Shown here one piece after another: positions 18,667 through 26,659 of a stretch of 51,084 nucleotides of DNA. A program made the position numbers and the translations under genes. The DNA comes from Halogranum rubrum (GTDB lineage Archaea; Halobacteriota; Halobacteria; Halobacteriales; Haloferacaceae). A model generated the notes under the pieces. The model searched no databases, had not been told where the DNA came from, and saw nothing but the letters and a program-made list of their open reading frames with translations. Where the stretch lies: assembly GCF_900114455.1 (NCBI RefSeq), contig NZ_FOTC01000011.1, positions 1-51,084 on the forward strand. The letters are read 5' to 3'. How positions within the stretch are numbered: the stretch's first letter is position 1; each line of letters opens with the position of its first letter.

Positions 18667-19320
18667 TTACTCGGCGCGAGCAGTCTCGACGGCGTCGACG
18701 AACTCGGCGGCGCGTGCTTCGACGGCGTCCATGTCGCCACGCTCGATGGCCTCGTAGTCGACGAGTGCCGACCCGGCACCGACGGCGACGGCACCGGCGT
18801 CGAAGTAGTCGGCCGCGTTGTCCGCCGACACGCCACCGGTCGGCATGATGGGGATGTCACCGAGCGGTCCGCGGAGTGCGCCGACGTGGTCGGGGCCGAC
18901 GACCGACGCGGGGAACAGTTTCAGGATGTCCGCACCGGCTTCCAGCGCGTCGACGGCTTCCGTCGGCGTCATGACGCCCGGGATACAGACCACCTGTGCT
19001 CGATTACAGCTGTCGACGACCGCTTCGTCGAAGTTGGGCGCGAGGACGAACTCTGCGCCGGCGTCGATTGCGCGTCTCGCCGTCGGTTCGTCGAGAACGG
19101 TTCCCGCGCCGACGACGGCGTCAGTCTCCGCCAGTGCGTCGTCGATTGCCGCAATCATCTCTGCGTAGTCTCCGGCGTCAGCCGTGACTTCAAGTGCGGT
19201 GACGCCGCCCGCGTGAATCGCCTCCGCGACGTCGACGATTTGGTCTCTGGGGATTCCACGGAGCACAGCGACGACGCCGCTGTCGATGAGCTGCTGCTGG
19301 ACGGACTGCTTTCTCGTCAT
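18667..19320 (-). CDS. KDPG/KDPGal-type aldolase (Eda family)
   Basis: Class I aldolase of 217 residues that splits 2-keto-3-deoxy-6-phospho-gluconate or -galactonate into pyruvate and glyceraldehyde 3-phosphate. R21 in VAVLRGI, E44 in ALEVT and the Schiff-base K134 in DILKLFPAS are visible, with PTGGVS near the C-terminus binding phosphate. Start ATG is at 19318-19320; upstream in-frame codons lack coding character. It converges on the broken beta-galactosidase (155-base gap). With dgoD nearby the galactose isomer is the more likely substrate, but no kinase or galactose dehydrogenase is seen in the window. Confidence 0.88.
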   Translation of the reverse strand: MTRKQSVQQQLIDSGVVAVLRGIPRDQIVDVAEAIHAGGVTALEVTADAGDYAEMIAAIDDALAETDAVVGAGTVLDEPTARRAIDAGAEFVLAPNFDEAVVDSCNRAQVVCIPGVMTPTEAVDALEAGADILKLFPASVVGPDHVGALRGPLGDIPIMPTGGVSADNAADYFDAGAVAVGAGSALVDYEAIERGDMDAVEARAAEFVDAVETARAE

Positions 19321-19339
19321 GAATCGCGCTTCGCGTGAC

Positions 19340-19381
19340 GCCGAGAAAAAGTTACCCCGTGACGTGGAGGGAAGCCACGGG
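19340..19381 (-). promoter_or_regulatory. Aldolase promoter with inverted repeat
   Basis: On the minus strand an AT-rich CTTTTTCTC (reverse of 19343-19351) sits 23-31 bases before the start at 19320, a TATA-like position. Just upstream is the inverted repeat CCCGTG (19356-19361) and CACGGG (19376-19381), a candidate regulator site. Confidence 0.35.
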
Positions 19382-19514
19382 CGAAGGAGAGAACTGTCGA
19401 GCGACGAGAGACGACCGACTCCCACCTCGTAGATAGAGTAAGTTGGAATAAGTCGGGGGCGGGTGCAGTACACGAGGATTGAACAGGGCGTGTCGGGAGC
19501 GACCGAGAAGAGAC

Positions 19515-19559
19515 TGTTCAAGAACTGTAGACATTCTACAATTTTTAGAAATCGTTCCG
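19515..19559. repeat. 9-bp-unit array A
   Basis: Consecutive 9-mers ACTGTAGAC, ATTCTACAA, TTTTTAGAA (19524-19550), all variants of ATTGTARAA or its reverse complement. They include the perfect inverted repeat TGTAGA-CAT-TCTACA (19526-19540). It lies in the 429-bp gap between the aldolase and DUF1028 genes. See the related arrays at 28652, 48561, 49933 and 50092. Confidence 0.6.
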
Positions 19560-19749
19560 AGAAACAGTTTGTATCCGCTCTGAGGGAAAAGAGAGATGTC
19601 GTCGAAGAGAGGATACCGCTCACGTGGGTTCGGGACACGAGAGTCGTTCGTCTCGTCGTGTGTTTCGATTCGGATTTTTTCCCACTCCTAATTTGTACAA
19701 GTTGTTGCGTCTGCTGTATCCGCAGTAGGATGGTCGTGAGCGGTGTCGT

Positions 19750-20400
19750 TCAGTCGAAGATTCTGGACTTCTTTGCCTCGGTGAACTGCTCGCTGGCCTC
19801 GCGGGCAGCCTCGTACACCCGCCGGAGTTCCGCGATGGGCGTCTCGTGTTCGTCCACCCGCAGGTCGTGGTAGATGGTCGTCTCGGGGGCTTTGACCTTC
19901 AGCGCCGCGGAGGTGTGGCCGCGTTTGTCGCCGCCGGCCTCCTTGCCCGCGGCGAGGGCGTCGACGAGGCGTTCGCCGACCTGCCCGTCGCTCTCTCGAT
20001 ACGCCTCGACGGCGGCCGAGAGCGTCTCACCGTTCGCGAGCATGTTACCGGCGACGGTGATACCCTCGTCGCCGTGGACTTCGTGGCCGAACCAGCCGTC
20101 GCACTCGTCGCCGGAGAAGGCGTAGGCGTTCCCTCGAAAGTCAATGCCGTGGACCTGCCGGAGTTCGCGGTGGTCGTCCTGTGTGAGGAGTCCAGAGAGC
20201 GCGTCGTCGACGGCGAGGTCCGGCAGTAACTCGATACCGCGTCGACCGAGGCGGACGTTGACGAAGCTTTGGGTGCTGATGACTCCGTCGTGAGAGATAC
20301 ACGGAGCGAGCGCGCCGACGGCGGGAGCGTCTGTCGCGACGGCGACACCGAAGACGGGGCCGTCGTCTGTCTCTTCACGGACACAGATGGAGAACGTCAT
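19750..20400 (-). CDS. DUF1028 family protein (Ntn-hydrolase-like)
   Basis: 216-residue protein of the DUF1028 group, recognisable from the opening TFSICVREETDDGPVFGVAVAT and from VGALAPCISHDGVISTQSFVN, LTQDDHRELRQVHGID and TVAGNMLANGETLSA. The fold is predicted to resemble Ntn hydrolases, but an established reaction is not known to me. It lies divergent from gamma-glutamyltransferase, itself an Ntn hydrolase. Such pairing is suggestive of related amide or peptide substrates. The start ATG is at 20398-20400. Confidence 0.82.
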   Translation of the reverse strand: MTFSICVREETDDGPVFGVAVATDAPAVGALAPCISHDGVISTQSFVNVRLGRRGIELLPDLAVDDALSGLLTQDDHRELRQVHGIDFRGNAYAFSGDECDGWFGHEVHGDEGITVAGNMLANGETLSAAVEAYRESDGQVGERLVDALAAGKEAGGDKRGHTSAALKVKAPETTIYHDLRVDEHETPIAELRRVYEAAREASEQFTEAKKSRIFD

Positions 20401-20482
20401 AGCTGAGAGTCAGTGTCGCGGGAGGTATAGTCTCCACCGAACTCATTCGGGTGGTGACATACCGAATAGGTTTGGTGGACGG

Positions 20483-20490
20483 TTTTATAG
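20483..20490 (+). promoter_or_regulatory. TATA element of the gamma-glutamyltransferase gene
   Basis: TTTTATAG lies 24-31 bases before the ATG at 20514. This supports starting at 20514 and not at the upstream in-frame GTG at 20451. Confidence 0.6.
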
Positions 20491-20513
20491 GGTGTGTCCA
20501 AACCTTGTGGTAT

Positions 20514-22130
20514 ATGGTAGACATCGACAAATACCACTCCCGTCGGTCGACCGTCTACGGTCAGCGCGGCGTCGTCTCGACGAGTCAACCGCTGGCGGCA
20601 CAGGCGGGCATCGAGATGCTCAGGCGCGGCGGCAACGCCTTCGACGCGGCCGTTGCCTCGGCGGCGGCGTTGAACGTCGTCGAGCCGACCAGTACGGGTA
20701 TCGGTGGCGACGTCTTCGGCCTCTATCGGACCGCCGACGGCGACGTCGGCGCGATGCGCAGTTGTGGCGGCGCGCCCGCCGAGGCGACGATAGAGAACGT
20801 CCGCGAGGCCGTCGCCGAAGCGGAGGACGAAGATCCGGAAGACGTCGAGATGCCGGACACCGGTCCGCACACCGTCACCGTCCCCGGAACCGCCCGCGGG
20901 TGGGAGACGACAATCGAGGAACTCGGTCGACTCACGCTCTCGGAGGTGCTCGAACCCGCGATTCGCTACGCGAAAGAGGGCTACCCCGTCACCGAGGTCA
21001 TCGCCAGCCACTGGACCTACGCCGAGGAGTTGTTCGAGGACGACCACGCCCGCGAGGCGTACCTGCTGAACGACCGCGCCCCGAAGATGGGCGAGACGAT
21101 GCGGCTTCCGAACCTCGGCGAGACGATGCAAGCCATCGCCGACGAGGGCGCAGACGTCGTCTACGAGGGCCACGTCGCCGAGGCCATCGCCGAAGAGATT
21201 CAGTCGAAGGGCGGGTTCATGACCGTCGACGACCTCGCCGAGTTCGAACCGGAGTTCCTCGACCCCATCAGTACGACCTACAACGGCGTCGACGTCTACG
21301 AACTGCCGCCGAACAATCAGGGACTCATCGCGCTCGAAGCGCTCAACATCGCACAGGTCCGCGGCGCGGGCGACCACGACCTGCACTCCGTCGAACGCGT
21401 CCACGAGTTCGCCGAGGCGACCCGACTCGCCTTCCACGACGGCCACCGCTACATCACCGACCCGAAGTACGAGGAGATTCCGCCGCTGAACTCGCAGACG
21501 TATGCAGAGGAGCGCGCCGCCAACATCGGCGACGAGCGGATGGAGGACGTCTCCTTCGGCGTGCCGGGAGCCAACGCAGAAGACGCCGACACCGTGCTTC
21601 TGTGTGTCGCCGACGACGAAGGCAACGTCGTCTCCTACATCAACTCTCGGTTCGCCGGGTTCGGCAGCGGCCTCGTCGCTGGCGACACGGGCATCGCACT
21701 CCAGAACCGCGGGGCGTCGTTCTCGCTAGACCGCGACCACCCGAACCGTCTCGAACCGGGGAAGCGTCCGTTCCACACGCTCGTCCCCGCCGTCGCCCAA
21801 CTGGGAGAAGACGACTGGGCGGCGTTCGGCGTGATGGGCGGCTACATGCAACCGCAGGGCCACGTACAGGTCATCTCCAACATCGTCGACTACGGGATGA
21901 GCCTCCAAGAGGCACTGGACGAACCGCGCTGGCGATACCGCGAGGACGGCACGCTCGCCGTCGAGGAGCACATGGCGTCGGGTATCCCGACGAAGTTGGC
22001 TCGGAAGGGCCACGACGTGCGCATCCTCCCCGGCTTGCAGTTCGGTGGCGCACAGATCGTCCGTAACGAGGACGGGACGCTCTCCGGAGCGACAGAACCA
22101 CGCAAAGACGGGCTGACCATCGGGTACTGA
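20514..22130 (+). CDS. Gamma-glutamyltransferase family protein
   Basis: Ntn-type hydrolase of 538 residues that would transfer or hydrolyse gamma-glutamyl groups, or act on related amides. It matures by self-cleavage before a Thr, here probably T360 in EDADTVLLCVADDEGNVVSY, with VSYINSRFAGFGSG as the following active-site strand. Also visible are EPTSTGIGGDVFGLYR at 58-72, GTARGWE and PPNNQGLIALE. No signal peptide is present, so it is cytoplasmic, unlike the secreted bacterial enzyme. Its stop is followed after one base by the MFS transporter start, so they form an operon, and the DUF1028 gene is divergent. The true substrate may be a peptide or amide taken up by the transporter. Confidence 0.88.
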   Translation: MVDIDKYHSRRSTVYGQRGVVSTSQPLAAQAGIEMLRRGGNAFDAAVASAAALNVVEPTSTGIGGDVFGLYRTADGDVGAMRSCGGAPAEATIENVREAVAEAEDEDPEDVEMPDTGPHTVTVPGTARGWETTIEELGRLTLSEVLEPAIRYAKEGYPVTEVIASHWTYAEELFEDDHAREAYLLNDRAPKMGETMRLPNLGETMQAIADEGADVVYEGHVAEAIAEEIQSKGGFMTVDDLAEFEPEFLDPISTTYNGVDVYELPPNNQGLIALEALNIAQVRGAGDHDLHSVERVHEFAEATRLAFHDGHRYITDPKYEEIPPLNSQTYAEERAANIGDERMEDVSFGVPGANAEDADTVLLCVADDEGNVVSYINSRFAGFGSGLVAGDTGIALQNRGASFSLDRDHPNRLEPGKRPFHTLVPAVAQLGEDDWAAFGVMGGYMQPQGHVQVISNIVDYGMSLQEALDEPRWRYREDGTLAVEEHMASGIPTKLARKGHDVRILPGLQFGGAQIVRNEDGTLSGATEPRKDGLTIGY

Positions 22131-22131
22131 G

Positions 22132-23436
22132 ATGGCGGACGACACCGACTACGGCGCGCGGGCACGCGAGGAACTGGGCTTCTCGCGGTGGTGGCTCGTC
22201 GCCGCCGCCGCGCTGGCGATGGCCGTCGTCAGTCCGTACCAGTACGTCTGGTCCTCCATCGAAGGACCACTCGCCTCGGACCTCGGCATCCCGCTGCCGC
22301 AGTTGGGACTCGTGTTCACGCTGTTCGTCATCGTCCAGTCGGGGTCGCAGTTTCCCGTCGGGTGGTGGCGCGACAGACACGGCCCGCGACTGCTCACGCT
22401 CGGGGCGGCCGTCCTCGCCGGCGGCGCGTACTACCTGCTGTCGTTCGCGACCGAGGTCTGGCAGTTGTACGTCCTCTACTCGCTGGGGGCGCTCGGCGTC
22501 GGCATCGTCTACACCATCTCGGTGAACACGGCGCTGAAGTGGTTCCCCGACCGGAAGGGCCTCACCACCGGCGTCGGCACGATGGCGTTCGCCGCCGGGG
22601 CGGCGCTGTTCATCCCGTACGTCCGAGGCAACGCGACGGCCGGTGGATACCCCGACGTGCTCCAGAACATGGGCATCGTCATCGGTGTCGGCATCCTCGT
22701 CGCGGCGGCCGTCCTCCGGGACCCACCGCAGTCGTGGTACGACGCCCGGAAAGCCGACCAAGCCGCTGCGGCCGAAGCCAACGGCACAGAAGACGCCTCG
22801 AAGCGCGACTACCACTGGAAGGAGATGCTCCGGACGTGGCAGTTCTGGCTGATGTACGGCATGTTCGTCGCCGTCAGCGGGGCCGGACTGATGCTCACGG
22901 CCAAAATCGTCTCGTTCGCGCAGGCGGTGTCGCTCGACGCCGGAACCGTGACGGCGGCGGCGGCGCTGTTGCCCGTCGCGGGCGGCGTCGGCCGCCTCGT
23001 CATGGGCGAACTCTCGGACCGTCTCAACCGAAGGCTCGCGATGGCCGCCTCGTTCAGCCTCTGTGGACTCGGACTCTTCGCCGTCGTCGCCTTCGGCCAG
23101 ACCGGAACGACTGTCGGCTTCCTCGCCGCCGTCGTCATCGCGACGTTCTTCTGGAGTCCGCAGTACACGCTCTTCCCGAGCATCGTCGCCGACTACTACG
23201 GCGAGGCGAACTCGTCGGCGAACTACGCGCTGCTCTACTCGGGGAAGATGTGGGGCGGCGTCTTCGGTGGGGCCGTCGCCGGGTGGGTCGTCACGCAAGT
23301 TGGCTGGACGACGACGTTCCAACTCGGCGGCGTGCTCGCCCTCGTGGCCGGAATCGCGGCGCTCGCGCTCCGTTCGCCGGGACCCGCACCAGAGAGCGTC
23401 ACTCGCCCGATAGCGACGACTGGCGAGGACGACTGA
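22132..23436 (+). CDS. MFS transporter, oxalate/formate antiporter (OFA)-like
   Basis: Membrane transporter of 434 residues with about 12 hydrophobic helices split by a charged central loop near 205-225. The N-terminal stretch RWWLVAAAALAMAVVSPYQYVWSS, the loop GWWRDRHGPRLL after helix 2 and GLTTGVGTMAFAAGAALFIPY resemble the OFA group, which carries oxalate, formate and other small carboxylates. The C-terminal half keeps GGVGRLVMGELSDRLNRR, the MFS loop repeat. Cotranscribed with gamma-glutamyltransferase. The cargo is unknown and may be a substrate or product of that enzyme. Confidence 0.85.
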   Translation: MADDTDYGARAREELGFSRWWLVAAAALAMAVVSPYQYVWSSIEGPLASDLGIPLPQLGLVFTLFVIVQSGSQFPVGWWRDRHGPRLLTLGAAVLAGGAYYLLSFATEVWQLYVLYSLGALGVGIVYTISVNTALKWFPDRKGLTTGVGTMAFAAGAALFIPYVRGNATAGGYPDVLQNMGIVIGVGILVAAAVLRDPPQSWYDARKADQAAAAEANGTEDASKRDYHWKEMLRTWQFWLMYGMFVAVSGAGLMLTAKIVSFAQAVSLDAGTVTAAAALLPVAGGVGRLVMGELSDRLNRRLAMAASFSLCGLGLFAVVAFGQTGTTVGFLAAVVIATFFWSPQYTLFPSIVADYYGEANSSANYALLYSGKMWGGVFGGAVAGWVVTQVGWTTTFQLGGVLALVAGIAALALRSPGPAPESVTRPIATTGEDD

Positions 23437-23540
23437 TTGGTGAAGAGACGACCCTGTGGAGTGGTCGTCGGGAAGCGAGGTGAGGTACGGTGAGGTGAGA
23501 CGAGGCGCGCGCGACGAAAGCTGACTTCGAACGAGCGGTC

Positions 23541-23640
23541 ACGGGGGACGTCTTCGACGAAGGAGTGTCGACGGGGAACGTCCTCGACGAAGGAGTGTCG
23601 ACGGGGAACGTCCTCGACGAAGGAGTGTCGACGGGGACGT
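23541..23640. repeat. Tandem direct repeat, 30-bp unit, about 3.3 copies
   Basis: Units of 30 bp begin at 23551, 23581 and 23611 with the core TCCTCGACGAAGGAGTGTCG (first copy TCTTCGACGA). Differences between copies are one or two bases. A partial copy of about 10 bases precedes. On the minus strand the units would read TFPVDTPSSR in frame, but no convincing gene surrounds them. Confidence 0.8.
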
Positions 23641-23876
23641 ACGCGCCGTAACGCGAATTGACGGGCACCGTCGCTCGCGAGTGAGATATAACAGCGCGGG
23701 AGAACTGGCGTCAGGCTTCGTGTACCCCTACCCGAAGACCTGCCGCACGGTCCCGCGTTTCGTACCCGATAGTGGGGACACCATGGATATATGTTTTGTG
23801 TCGTACGACCGTCTGACGGAGCAAAGGTTACGAGCCAGAGAATCGAGAGAGGAGTGCCTCAGAAGGCGAAAAACGT

Positions 23877-23910
23877 CGATTGACGCACGGGCACGCGAGT
23901 GCGTCAATCG
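23877..23910. terminator. Perfect 12-bp hairpin downstream of the 42-aa gene
   Basis: CGATTGACGCAC (23877-23888) and GTGCGTCAATCG (23899-23910) pair perfectly with a 10-base loop. It lies 20 bases beyond the stop of the minus-strand small gene and is probably its terminator or 3'-end stem. A protein-binding site is the alternative. Confidence 0.5.
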
Positions 23911-23930
23911 CGTACGGGAGGAGGAAGGGG

Positions 23931-24059
23931 TTAGTCGCCCGGGTTGTTGCCGCGCTGATACTGCGCGACCATCTTCCACATGGTGTTGTCGAGCGTCCCT
24001 TCGCCGGATGCGTCGACGAGTTGCCGGTAGAGGCTCTCGGAGACGGTGATTTCTGGCAT
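23931..24059 (-). CDS. Conserved-looking 42-residue protein
   Basis: ATG at 24057-24059 to TAA at 23931-23933 gives 42 residues: MPEITVSESLYRQLVDASG, then EGTLDNTMWKMVAQYQRGNN and PGD. The opening beta strand ITVSESLYRQL followed by helices resembles a ribbon-helix-helix or antitoxin-like N-terminus, and short haloarchaeal proteins of this look, ending in RGNNP, are familiar to me. The family name is uncertain. A clear TATA element lies at leaderless distance and a strong hairpin lies just downstream, so it looks like a stand-alone expressed mini-gene. Confidence 0.7.
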   Translation of the reverse strand: MPEITVSESLYRQLVDASGEGTLDNTMWKMVAQYQRGNNPGD

Positions 24060-24080
24060 CACCACTGTGTAGGTCGTGAG

Positions 24081-24092
24081 GATATAAAATAG
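24081..24092 (-). promoter_or_regulatory. TATA element of the 42-residue protein gene
   Basis: On the minus strand the sequence reads CTATTTTATATC, lying 22-33 bases before the ATG at 24059, as expected for a leaderless start. Confidence 0.6.
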
Positions 24093-24145
24093 TACTGTAA
24101 TACGTAATCGAGTAAGTTGTCGGATGCGCAGGGTGTGGAGAGCGC

Positions 24146-26467
24146 TCAGTCGCGGCGGCGTCCGGCGAACAGGGCACAGAGCGCCAGCGCGACGAGGGCG
24201 AGCACCAGACCGAATCCGGGACTCGTCGTCGCCGTCTCCGGCGTCGTCACCACGTCAGTGGGAGCGTCGTCAGACAGGTCGTCCGCCGAAGCCGTCACGG
24301 TTTCGACGGGCGTCGTCGCCTCGGCGTCGACAATCGGCGCGTCAGTCTCGGCCTCCACCGCTCCGATGACGAACAGCGAGAGGCCGGGGACGGTCGCACG
24401 GAACGTGTAGGTGTCGTCCGTCTCCTCGACGAGGTTGAGGTCGTAGGTGACCCACTCGCCGTCGACGAGACGGTACAGCACGAGCGACTCTGGCGTTGCG
24501 TTCTTCGCTTCAATGGTCGAGCGGTTCACGTCGAAGGTGAACGTCACCGACTCGACGGACGCGTCGCTCATCTCGTGGTCGACGCGGAGGTAGCCAACCG
24601 ACGACTGGCCGTCGGGGTCGGGCGTCTCGGCGTCGAACGTGGTCGGACTGTACTCGACGCGGAAGTCGAAGTCGGCCCGTTCAGCGAACGTGACGCTCAT
24701 CTCCGAGAGTGTCGCCCCGTCGCGGACGGTGCGGGTGGTGACGTTCACCGGGTCGAAGGTGACGTTGACCGTACTGCCTGCAGTCGCCTGCGTGATTCGG
24801 ACGCTCGTCTCCGTCTCCGAATCGACGGCCGTGACGCTCGCGAGTCCGTCGTCGACGTGGGTCAGGAGTGTCGGAACCGGGGTCGGTTGCTTGTGCTTCT
24901 TGCTCTTCGTCGGGACGTCGACGTCGAACGTCCACGTGGTGGTTCCGACGTTACCAGTCGTATCCTCGACCGACAGCGTCACGCGAATCTTCTGCTCGTC
25001 GAGTTGGAGACCGGCCTCCTTCGGCGAGAAGGTGAGTTCACCGGTTGTAGTGTCAACACTGACGCCCGCAGACGAGGACGTGGCGTCGTGGACGTACAGT
25101 TTTGTCTCGTCGGCGCGTTCGACCGTCACGGCGAGCGTCTTCCAGTCGACGTCGTTCGCGTCAGCGACGGTGGCACTGATGGTCGACGTTCGAGACGAGA
25201 CGCGGGTCGTCGGCGAGGGGCCGGAGAACGTCGGCGCAGTCGTATCGAGCGTCACGGTGTCCGAGAGTGTCTCCGTGTTCCCAGCCGTGTCCGTCGCCAT
25301 CACGGTGAGCAAGACGGGGCCGTCGGCGGCCGATGGCTTGGTGACGACGAACGTGCCGTACCAGCCCTCGGTGTCGTGAGACGGAATGACGTTGATGTGT
25401 AGGAGATGTTGCTTCTGGAGCGCGACTGCCTCCGATCCACCGAGCGGGGAAGCGTCGACGGTCACACTGTCGACGTCCGAAGTCGGGTCGACCGCCTGCA
25501 CCGAGACGACGACGGTGTCGCCCTCGGTGACGAACTCGCTGCCGTCGGACCCGACGACTTCGAGTTTCGTTATCGTCGGGGCGGTGGTGTCGACGGTAAT
25601 CGCACTCGGATTCGTGAGGGACTTTCCAGCCCTGTCGGTCGCAACCACGGGAATCCAGACGATTCCGTCAGTGAGCGTCTCGTCTTCGAGCGTATAGGTC
25701 GCCTCGAAGCTATCGCCCTCCGTGTGGTCGAGGGAGAGTTTCGAGGGGCCGCCGAGTGCAGTGACGTCGGCGGTCACAGCGTCGAGCCCGGAGAGCGCGT
25801 CGGTGGCCGTCGCAGAGATGACCACCGTTCCGCCGACGCCGACCGTGTCGCCACCGGCCTGATTCGAGACGGTGACGTCGGAGAGCGACGGGGACGTGTC
25901 GTCGACGACGACGGCGTCCGATTCGGTCACGGTACGAGTGTTACCCGTGAGGTCTACGACAGTGAGCGTGAGGTCGTACGTTCCCGGTGAGAGCGATTCA
26001 CCCGAGACGGTGTACGTCTGTTCAGTTCCGGACCCGAGGCTGGAAATCGGGGTCTTTCCGGTCAACGTCAGCGACGTCGTCGAGACGCCCCCGGCGTCCG
26101 TGGCACTGTAGCTGACGTCGAAGGAGTCAGACGACGTGACGTACACCGGCGAAGCCGACGTCGGCGAAGTGATAGATGCCGTCGGCTTGGTGGTGTCGCT
26201 GGGAGTCGACGTTGGTGTTGGCATCGGCGTCAGTATCGGGTAACAGCCGGGATAATACGGGTCAACGGAGCAGATCGGATCATCGTACGAGGCCGTCTCA
26301 GCACCGCCAGCAGTTCCGTCGCCGCTAAAGTGTACGGACGATATCGAGGCGAACTCCGGAACTGTTCCTGCGACAGCGATACCCGGAATACTCGCGAGCG
26401 TCCCGAGCAGGACACAGCAAATCAGGAGGATGTTCACCGCTCGTCGTCCGAATATAGAATCGTGCAT
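24146..26467 (-). CDS. Large surface protein with Ig-like repeats, PGF-pre-PGF domain and PGF-CTERM tail
   Basis: Secreted cell-surface protein of 773 residues. Start ATG at 26465-26467 gives MHDSIFGRRAVNILLICCVLL, a Sec-type signal peptide; an earlier in-frame start at 26488 is less likely. A Thr/Pro linker (PMPTPTSTPSDTTKPTASIT) is followed by several Ig-like beta domains of the type DTTAPTF/ITKLEVVGSDG, each introduced by D-T-(T)-A/S-P. Near the end is a PGF-pre-PGF-type domain (FTFDVNRSTIEAKNATPESL, VLYRLVDGEWVTYDLNLVEE). The tail TSPGFGLVLALVALALCALFAGRRRD has the PGF motif, a helix and a basic end, so archaeosortase A should process and lipid-anchor it. Many N-x-T/S sites allow N-glycosylation. 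Its role may be adhesion or wall association. Confidence 0.87.
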   Translation of the reverse strand: MHDSIFGRRAVNILLICCVLLGTLASIPGIAVAGTVPEFASISSVHFSGDGTAGGAETASYDDPICSVDPYYPGCYPILTPMPTPTSTPSDTTKPTASITSPTSASPVYVTSSDSFDVSYSATDAGGVSTTSLTLTGKTPISSLGSGTEQTYTVSGESLSPGTYDLTLTVVDLTGNTRTVTESDAVVVDDTSPSLSDVTVSNQAGGDTVGVGGTVVISATATDALSGLDAVTADVTALGGPSKLSLDHTEGDSFEATYTLEDETLTDGIVWIPVVATDRAGKSLTNPSAITVDTTAPTITKLEVVGSDGSEFVTEGDTVVVSVQAVDPTSDVDSVTVDASPLGGSEAVALQKQHLLHINVIPSHDTEGWYGTFVVTKPSAADGPVLLTVMATDTAGNTETLSDTVTLDTTAPTFSGPSPTTRVSSRTSTISATVADANDVDWKTLAVTVERADETKLYVHDATSSSAGVSVDTTTGELTFSPKEAGLQLDEQKIRVTLSVEDTTGNVGTTTWTFDVDVPTKSKKHKQPTPVPTLLTHVDDGLASVTAVDSETETSVRITQATAGSTVNVTFDPVNVTTRTVRDGATLSEMSVTFAERADFDFRVEYSPTTFDAETPDPDGQSSVGYLRVDHEMSDASVESVTFTFDVNRSTIEAKNATPESLVLYRLVDGEWVTYDLNLVEETDDTYTFRATVPGLSLFVIGAVEAETDAPIVDAEATTPVETVTASADDLSDDAPTDVVTTPETATTSPGFGLVLALVALALCALFAGRRRD

Positions 26468-26587
26468 TGGTTCTCTCCGAGAAGACACGTCTCTCTCGAA
26501 TCGTCGACAACGAGGCCAAATACGGCGAAATCGGCATCAAGACTGCGAGAGAGCCGCGGTATTTTCTCGCCAACAGTCTGTTGTACA

Positions 26588-26604
26588 AGTATATAAAATA
26601 CTAT
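26588..26604 (+). promoter_or_regulatory. AT-rich promoter element before the amidohydrolase gene
   Basis: AGTATATAAAATACTAT is a strong TATA-type sequence, 56-72 bases before the ATG at 26660, giving a leader of about 35-45 bases that contains GAGGAAGG directly before the ATG. Alternatively translation could begin at GTG 26615, but that peptide extension looks random. Confidence 0.5.
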
Positions 26605-26659
26605 ATGATAGAGAGTGACTCGCCGGGTTCATGTACCCGGACCCCTTTCGCGAGGAAGG

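Larger units (their letters stand above)
19321..19749. other. 429-bp intergenic region
   Basis: Contains the aldolase promoter at its left side and array A in the middle. The remaining sequence to 19749 is fairly AT-rich (for example 19670-19690) and shows no gene. Confidence 0.5.
23437..23930. other. 494-bp intergenic region with tandem repeat and hairpin
   Basis: Lies between the convergent MFS gene and the 42-residue protein gene. Apart from the tandem repeat (23541-23640) and the hairpin (23877-23910) nothing gene-like is seen. Confidence 0.5.

Noticed and set aside
20387-22066. Long plus-strand frame of 559 codons overlapping the gamma-glutamyltransferase gene
   Set aside because: Very Arg-rich translation typical of an out-of-frame reading of GC-rich haloarchaeal DNA; the overlapping frame has clear GGT motifs.
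21871-23322. Minus-strand 483-codon frame opposite the MFS transporter
   Set aside because: Low-complexity Arg/Asp/Glu translation, no motifs; it is a shadow of a transporter with clear membrane helices.
23399-23668. Minus-strand 89-codon frame with the repeat TFPVDTPSSR
   Set aside because: No promoter, no domain and no conserved flanks; the repeat is a property of the 30-bp DNA unit.
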